A stretch of 64,000 nucleotides of DNA, taken from assembly GCF_006337165.1 (NCBI RefSeq), contig NZ_CP040896.1, positions 3,658,001 through 3,722,000 on the forward strand, read 5' to 3'. Positions within the stretch are counted from its first letter, which is position 1, and each line of letters opens with the position of its first letter. Source of the stretch: Hymenobacter jejuensis (GTDB taxonomy: Bacteria > Bacteroidota > Bacteroidia > Cytophagales > Hymenobacteraceae). The translations under genes were made by a program, and so were the position numbers. Below the pieces are notes generated by a model, which searched no databases, had not been told where the DNA came from, and worked only from the letters and a program-made list of their open reading frames with translations. This document shows positions 59,167 through 64,000 of the stretch, in pieces.

Positions 59167-62100
59167 TCTTTTACGATCTCAAACCAGCCTTTGTACGAAG
59201 TGCCGCTCGGCAGCTTGAACAAGTAGTAATACATGCCGGCGCCCAGCCCCTCGCCGCCCCAGGTGTTGCGGTAGTTGGTGGTGCTGTACACTTCCTTGCC
59301 CCAACGGTTGAAAATGGCCAATTGGTTGCCGGCGTAAAGCTGCACGTTGTCGATAAAAAAGACGTCGTTTTTGCCGTCGCCGTTGGGCGTGATGATGTTG
59401 TAGAGGGCGATTTTGTTTTCAAACGTCACGCAGGCGTCGTTGGAATACGTCAGCAAGGCCGAAGCGTCGTCGCTGACGGCTGTTACGCGGAAGCATTGGT
59501 TAAAGCCTTGGCTGCCAGTGCTCAACTTATACTGCAACGGCTGGCCCGCCGGTATGGTCGCTACCAATTCATCCTTGGCGTTATCGATGTGGCGGAAGAC
59601 TTGGTATTGCTTCACTGCAAAGCCTTTGTAATCAGACCATTGTATGCTGACTTCGCCTTCGCTACGGCCGCCTTTGCCTTCAGTGGCTACGGCTTCGGTA
59701 TGGATGATTGTGTGTTCCTGACTGGCTATGACCGTGCCGCAGGCATTTGTGAGCTCGACCCGATAGGTGTAGGCTTTGGCATCCGCGTCGGCAGAGGCAT
59801 CAGCGAATCGCGTGCCCGTAAGGATGGTCGGTACCACGGCAAATGCACCCGTAGAGCCCGCATCCCGACGCAGCACGCGGGTACGGCTACCGTTGTCGCC
59901 CAGGTTGGGCACGGAAAGCAACACTTGGTGGTCATTCTGCGGATCGACCGTTGCGACATTTAGCGTAATCGCGGCGTTGTCGGGTTTCACAGAAAAGGAG
60001 GCCAAAGCGCCGGTACACCCAAAGGACGAAGTGGGCACCACCGTTACCGTTTTGGTAATGTTGCTGGCCAGAAAGTTGACGGTGATGGCGCTCGTGCCCT
60101 GCCCCGAAACGATAGTGCCATCCGTGACCGTCCACTGGAAAGCAGCACCCGTCGCGCCGGGTACCGAATAGCGCAGGCCGTTAAGGCCTTCCGGGCACAC
60201 GTTGGCCGGCCCCGTGATGGTGACCACGGGCAGCGGATCGACGGTAAAGGTTTTGGTATACACTGGCCCAGCGCAGGCCGAAGCGCTTGTTTCGCGCGCC
60301 GTAAGGGTGTACACGCCCGGTGTCGCGAAGGTCGCAACGCTTGCCGTATTGCCCGCCGCCGTGAAGGCAACGTTCTGCTGGGCAGCGTTTTGTAAGGTAA
60401 ACTGATACGTGGACGTCGCTAAGCCAGGCAGCGTAAAGCTAACTGGGCCGCTGTTGGCGCATACTCGGTCGGGGCCCGTTATGGCTAAGTTGGCGGCCGG
60501 CGAAGGCAGCACCGTCACGTAAAGCGTGTCCGACTGGCCGAGGCAACGAATGTCACTGCCGTTGGGGTTGCTGGTTTCGGTCACGACCAGTTTGCCAATG
60601 CCGGGCCGCGTCCAGTTGACTTGGATAGAAGCTTGATTGGTAGCGACTTGGGTGCCGCCAATCACTTGCCAGGCGTAGCTAGAGCCGTTGGTGAGCTGCG
60701 TTTGGTAGGTAAACGGCCCATCGGTCTGACATACGCGCAGCGGCCCGTTAGGCTTGGGCGTGGCCAGCAGCTCATTGATCCGTACCGGCAACACAAAGGG
60801 AGCAGTCAGGCACCCAAATGCATTGCGGCCCACGACCTGCACGCTGGCATTGGCGTTGGTAGCACCCCAGGCCACGGTAATGCTGGTCGTGCCTTGGCCG
60901 CTTACAATATTGCCGCCCTGCACAGTCCATTGATAATCAGTGTTCTGCGGATTTACTACCGAATACGTAACACCTTGCACGGTGGGGCACACCGAACGAC
61001 TTCCCGTAATCACATCGGCCGCGGTTTGGGGGCGCACCGTCACGGTTACCTGGCGCGAGTTGCTGCAAAGGCCATCAGTTGAAGTGACGGTGTAAATGGT
61101 TGTAGTATTGGGGGTTACAGTGATAGAAGCGCCGGTAAACGTCTGGCCGCCGCCGGTCCAGGTATAGTTCTGGCCGCCGCTGGCGGTGAGCGTAGCCGAG
61201 GTGCCGACGCAAATGGCCACGTCGGCGCTCACGCTTAGGGTGCTGACGGGCCGTACTTCTACCGTGCGGGCTACCGAGTCGGTGGTGCAGCCAAAGGCCG
61301 TTATGCCGCGCGCGGACAAAGTGCCGGTGCCGGCCGTATTCCACAAAACCGATACGCTGCTGCCAGTGGCCGGCCCTTGGATGGCACCGCCCCGGACGCG
61401 CCACAAATAGCTGCTCGCGTTGGTGCCCGTTACGGTGTAGGTGCTGGGTTTCGACTGATCGCAGACAAGAGCGTCGCCGGTGATGGCCGTGGGCGGGCTA
61501 GCCCGCTTAACCGTAATTCGGATGATTTGAGCCACACTTTTGCTGCCACACGCCTGGTCAGCAGCCGTCACGACGACGTCGTAAGGGGTGGCGCGGGCGT
61601 TGCCGCACCGCGAGTTGAAGCGAAAGGTGCCGGAAACGTTGCCCGTGCCGGAGATCAGGGCAGAGCCGCTGCCGTTGCTGACGGTTCCCACGTCGTTGGC
61701 GAAGGTGGCATCAAAGCCGCCCGGCCCGTCGAGCAGCACGCTGTTGACTCGCAGCGACAGGGTTTTAAGCTCCGGGTCGCGAGCGGCCAGATCGAAGCTG
61801 AGCGACTGTCCTTCTTCGATGGTAAATTCTTTAATGGCGGTGGTAGAGGCCGTAAACTGCGGGGCCTGATTGGGTTGGCAGGTTTGGGCAATTAATTGAA
61901 TATCGCGCCTGGTCGTCCCGACCAGCACCTCCTGCCCGTTGATAACGCGGTATTCTTTCACATCAACCGCCACCACGTATTTGCCCAGAAATGGCGCGGC
62001 ATAGCGACTCAGGCCCGTTTGAGGATCGAGAAAAGCATAGCTGCCCCGGCCCGGCCCGAAAGGCTGCGCCACATTGTATGTGCTCGCATACACTACCGAT

Positions 62101-62795
62101 GTGGGAGGTGGGTTGAAAAAACTGGGCGGCGTGTTGCCGAGGTTGCCCCCGTAGGGCGTGCCGAAAGAATACACCAGCCGATCGCCGTCGGCGTCGTAGG
62201 CGTTATTGATGATGATGCTCGTATCGCCTTGGCAGATGACGGCCACGGCCGTATCCGAGAAAGTTGGCGTGCTGTTCGGGATTAGTGGCGGCGAAATGTC
62301 GGTGTAGAGCGTCAGGCCGGTGCCGCCGGGGTTGGAAAGGTTGCGGATGTCGTTGTTGCGCGCCGATTCGGTGTAAAAGGCGTAGTAGCCCGCCGCCGAA
62401 ACCGGCAGATTCACAATGAGTTCGTACTTGCACAGCCGCACCGGCACGGGGCTATTGGTGCTGCCCGCCGCGCAGTCGCCCGAGGTGGCCGGCTTGATCA
62501 GTGCGTTGCTTACCCGCGGAAAACTGTACACACCAATGCGCGTGCCGTTTGGCGATTTGCTGTACAGCCCGATCGGGATGACGTCGCGGCCGTTGGGAAA
62601 ATTGGAAGTGACATCGGCATTGAAGTACACAAACACCGTGATGCGGTACCGAAACGGTTGGCCCACCGGTCCTTTATCGTCGAGGTATTGATAGCCCATT
62701 TCGCCGCCGAGCAGGTGCGTAGCCGCCGCCGGTCGCGCTCCTAAGCCAAGTATCGTCACCAAAATGAAAAAAATGCGCAGTAAATGTGGCTGCAT
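59160..62795 (-). CDS. T9SS type B (gliding-motility-associated CTD) cargo protein with Ig-like repeats
   Basis: 1211 residues from the ATG at 62795 (frame open to 62849). A signal peptide (LLRIFFILVTILGLGARPAAA) is followed by THLLGGEMGYQYL, an opening often seen in large Bacteroidota surface proteins. Tandem PKD/SprB-like Ig domains cover about 410-950, with repeated phrases GNIVSGQGTTSITVAWG, GTIVSGQGTSAITVNF and YQWTVQGG/FQWTVTDG. The type B sorting domain is at the end: LYNIITPNGDGKNDVFFIDNVQLYAGNQLAIFNRWGKEVY and GMYYYLFKL. Type B CTDs are used for surface or extracellular export without loss of the CTD signal logic. The next gene upstream on this strand is a type A cargo. Confidence 0.85.
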   Translation of the reverse strand: MQPHLLRIFFILVTILGLGARPAAATHLLGGEMGYQYLDDKGPVGQPFRYRITVFVYFNADVTSNFPNGRDVIPIGLYSKSPNGTRIGVYSFPRVSNALIKPATSGDCAAGSTNSPVPVRLCKYELIVNLPVSAAGYYAFYTESARNNDIRNLSNPGGTGLTLYTDISPPLIPNSTPTFSDTAVAVICQGDTSIIINNAYDADGDRLVYSFGTPYGGNLGNTPPSFFNPPPTSVVYASTYNVAQPFGPGRGSYAFLDPQTGLSRYAAPFLGKYVVAVDVKEYRVINGQEVLVGTTRRDIQLIAQTCQPNQAPQFTASTTAIKEFTIEEGQSLSFDLAARDPELKTLSLRVNSVLLDGPGGFDATFANDVGTVSNGSGSALISGTGNVSGTFRFNSRCGNARATPYDVVVTAADQACGSKSVAQIIRITVKRASPPTAITGDALVCDQSKPSTYTVTGTNASSYLWRVRGGAIQGPATGSSVSVLWNTAGTGTLSARGITAFGCTTDSVARTVEVRPVSTLSVSADVAICVGTSATLTASGGQNYTWTGGGQTFTGASITVTPNTTTIYTVTSTDGLCSNSRQVTVTVRPQTAADVITGSRSVCPTVQGVTYSVVNPQNTDYQWTVQGGNIVSGQGTTSITVAWGATNANASVQVVGRNAFGCLTAPFVLPVRINELLATPKPNGPLRVCQTDGPFTYQTQLTNGSSYAWQVIGGTQVATNQASIQVNWTRPGIGKLVVTETSNPNGSDIRCLGQSDTLYVTVLPSPAANLAITGPDRVCANSGPVSFTLPGLATSTYQFTLQNAAQQNVAFTAAGNTASVATFATPGVYTLTARETSASACAGPVYTKTFTVDPLPVVTITGPANVCPEGLNGLRYSVPGATGAAFQWTVTDGTIVSGQGTSAITVNFLASNITKTVTVVPTSSFGCTGALASFSVKPDNAAITLNVATVDPQNDHQVLLSVPNLGDNGSRTRVLRRDAGSTGAFAVVPTILTGTRFADASADADAKAYTYRVELTNACGTVIASQEHTIIHTEAVATEGKGGRSEGEVSIQWSDYKGFAVKQYQVFRHIDNAKDELVATIPAGQPLQYKLSTGSQGFNQCFRVTAVSDDASALLTYSNDACVTFENKIALYNIITPNGDGKNDVFFIDNVQLYAGNQLAIFNRWGKEVYSTTNYRNTWGGEGLGAGMYYYLFKLPSGTSYKGWFEIVKDN

Positions 62796-62813
62796 ATGTA
62801 GGGAGGATGCGTG

Positions 62814-62838
62814 TAAATGCCTGATTAACAAGTGTTTG
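62814..62838. repeat. Intergenic palindromic element between two cargo genes
   Basis: Left arm TAAATG (4/6), core TGATTAACA (8/9), right arm 3/6. It fills part of the gap after the type A cargo stop on the minus strand. Confidence 0.45.
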
Positions 62839-62851
62839 TGAAATAGCAAAG

Positions 62852-64000
62852 CTATTCCCGCGCAAAACGACGCACAGTTGTGTTGCCGTTGGCGTCACGC
62901 AGCCGGAGTAAATATAGGCCGTGTGGCAACTCTGGTAGGTGCATAGTAGCTTCGGCATCCGGCGTCAGGTGCACCACAGACGCCGCTAGGCGCTTGCCGA
63001 GCAGGTTTTCGACCGTGGCAGCGTAGGTTCCTGACCGGTTTCCATCAGCGAGGCGCAGGTGCAAAGTGCCATCCGAGGTAGGGTTCGGATACACCGTCAG
63101 GGCCGCGAGTGCCTGCGCGGGAGCCGTAGCCAATGCTTGCTGCCCGACCACCAGCGTATAATCTTCCGTTTCCAGGTTGGACGTGCTGATGCTACACGGA
63201 TTTGGGGGCAAGGCACTGGTATTGACCTGCACGCGCAGGCGCGTAGCGGCCCCGGCGGGCAGTTGGGTGGGTATTTTGAAGGTCAGCTTGTGTTCTAGTC
63301 CGGCCTCGTAAGCCGCGTACAGGAGTTCCGTCGACTCGAAAATGCCGTTGCGATTGCCGTCCAGCCACACAGCCGTGGTGTGTTGGGTAACTGCGGTAGT
63401 AGTGCCGAACGCCACGCTCATGGCGTAGGTCTCCTGGGGCTGCACCCGGATGAAGCGCGTCAGGTAATTGCCGTAACCAGTTGGTTCGGAGGTTGAAGCA
63501 CTCGTGAAGACCGTAGCGCCGGCGGAGTTATTGACGCTCACTTTGCTGATCCACGCAAACGTGCTGGTTCCCGTTGAGGTGCAATACTGGAGGCATTCAG
63601 GCGTGATATACACGTAGTCGGGCTGGCTCAGGGTAACGGTGCCCACGTTGTTGGTGGCCGTCAGTGATACCGAATACAAACCGGGCGCGGCGTAGGTGTG
63701 CAGCGGCGATTTTTCGGTGCTGGTCTTGCCATCGCCAAAATCCCAGCGCCAGCTATTGGGGAAGTTGGTGGTTTGATCCGTAAAACGGATCTCGCGGATG
63801 CAAGTACCCTGAATGTGATTGGAAGCGAATTGAACCACAGGCAGTTGCGTCACGGGCAAAATAACCAAGGTATAATCTTCTACCTGCCCCAACCGCGGAT
63901 TGGTGCAAGGGCCAGCGGCTGCCCCCGCAAAATCACTGATCACGCGTAGGCGCATTGGCTGGCTGGCAGCAGTCACGTAGGGAAGCGTGATCGTGCCGCT
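62852..64000 (-). CDS. T9SS type A cargo protein with GEVED and PKD domains, partial (5' end outside window)
   Basis: At least 382 residues are present; the frame runs off the window at 64000 without a stop, so the true N-terminus is outside. In order from the visible start: a GEVED domain end (RLRVISDF, RLGQVEDYTLVIL), a PKD domain (WRWDFGDGKTSTEKSPLHTYAAPGLYSVSLTA), then a second GEVED (DGNRNGIFESTELLYAAY, CSISTSNLETEDYTLVV). The type A sorting domain is ALTVYPNPTSDGTLHLRL through GLYLLRLRDANGNTTVRRF. A protease or surface-binding role is likely, but the catalytic part, if any, is outside. Confidence 0.85.
   Translation of the reverse strand, partial: SGTITLPYVTAASQPMRLRVISDFAGAAAGPCTNPRLGQVEDYTLVILPVTQLPVVQFASNHIQGTCIREIRFTDQTTNFPNSWRWDFGDGKTSTEKSPLHTYAAPGLYSVSLTATNNVGTVTLSQPDYVYITPECLQYCTSTGTSTFAWISKVSVNNSAGATVFTSASTSEPTGYGNYLTRFIRVQPQETYAMSVAFGTTTAVTQHTTAVWLDGNRNGIFESTELLYAAYEAGLEHKLTFKIPTQLPAGAATRLRVQVNTSALPPNPCSISTSNLETEDYTLVVGQQALATAPAQALAALTVYPNPTSDGTLHLRLADGNRSGTYAATVENLLGKRLAASVVHLTPDAEATMHLPELPHGLYLLRLRDANGNTTVRRFARE

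Noticed and set aside
60931-60939. TGATAATCA inside the type B cargo gene
   Set aside because: It encodes part of a repeated TDYQW phrase; the coding constraint explains the match.
1-64000. CRISPR arrays, tRNA or rRNA genes, prophage, integrase, IS transposase, defence islands
   Set aside because: No regularly spaced direct repeats, no cloverleaf-like or rRNA sequences and no reading frame with transposase, integrase or defence-protein motifs were found.

Overview
The window comes from the chromosome of a Bacteroidota bacterium, most likely a Hymenobacter-like member of the Cytophagales. The evidence is: the type IX secretion sortase PorU and a PorV/PorQ channel protein; cargo with both type A and type B (gliding-type) C-terminal sorting domains; a GIN-domain protein; promoters of the Bacteroidota form TTG-N19-22-TAnnTTTG; few visible Shine-Dalgarno sequences; and a fairly GC-rich coding style. 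No tRNA, rRNA, CRISPR array, phage, integrase or IS transposase was seen. Most of the window is ordinary core genome.

Layout. 1-1.8 kb: ergothioneine genes egtB and egtD (egtD cut by the window edge). 2-9.9 kb: KGG stress protein, menC, a two-DTG aspartyl protease with PDZ, an acyltransferase, an esterase, a phasin-like protein and an ABC1/AarF kinase. 10-12.5 kb: a tandem pair of paralogous membrane proteins and a beta-barrel protein. 12.6-20 kb: phosphohexomutase, HPPD, small proteins and the ABC-F protein Uup. 20.1-22.9 kb: murI, then a lipoprotein paired with a glutathionylspermidine-synthase-like ATP-grasp enzyme. 22.9-27.4 kb: a 750-base AT-rich non-coding stretch and a large T9SS cargo protein. 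27.6-30.3 kb: iscS-iscU-hyp-iscA. 30.4-33 kb: mce, tsaC, cca. 33.1-36.2 kb: padR plus a PspC/GIN membrane protein. 36.4-42.2 kb: porV-like gene and porU. 42.4-47.2 kb: fmt-folA, NamZ, a FtsX-type permease and an M23 peptidase. 47.4-55.5 kb: phenylacetyl-CoA epoxidase genes, with paaE alone on + and tetR-paaA-paaB-paaC-paaD on -, plus pepF and two small lipoproteins. 55.7-59 kb: thiL, two small unknown genes and rlmD. 59.2-64 kb: two large T9SS cargo proteins, the last cut by the window edge.

How genes work together. PaaA-E form the ring-epoxidising complex for phenylacetyl-CoA. A TetR regulator heads the operon, and a palindrome lies inside its promoter. IscS/IscU/IscA build iron-sulfur clusters, which PaaE and the PaaD family need. 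PorU and the PorV-like protein export and process T9SS cargo such as the three large CTD proteins here.

The most striking unexplained signal is an intergenic 25-base imperfect palindrome with consensus TAAGTA-N2-TGATWATCA-N2-TACTTA. At least 16 copies lie between genes. It often starts exactly at a stop codon and sometimes ends on the next start codon. A second, unrelated repeat (31-base arms) occurs at 42.25 kb, with a collapsed copy inside the paa operon at 53.8 kb.
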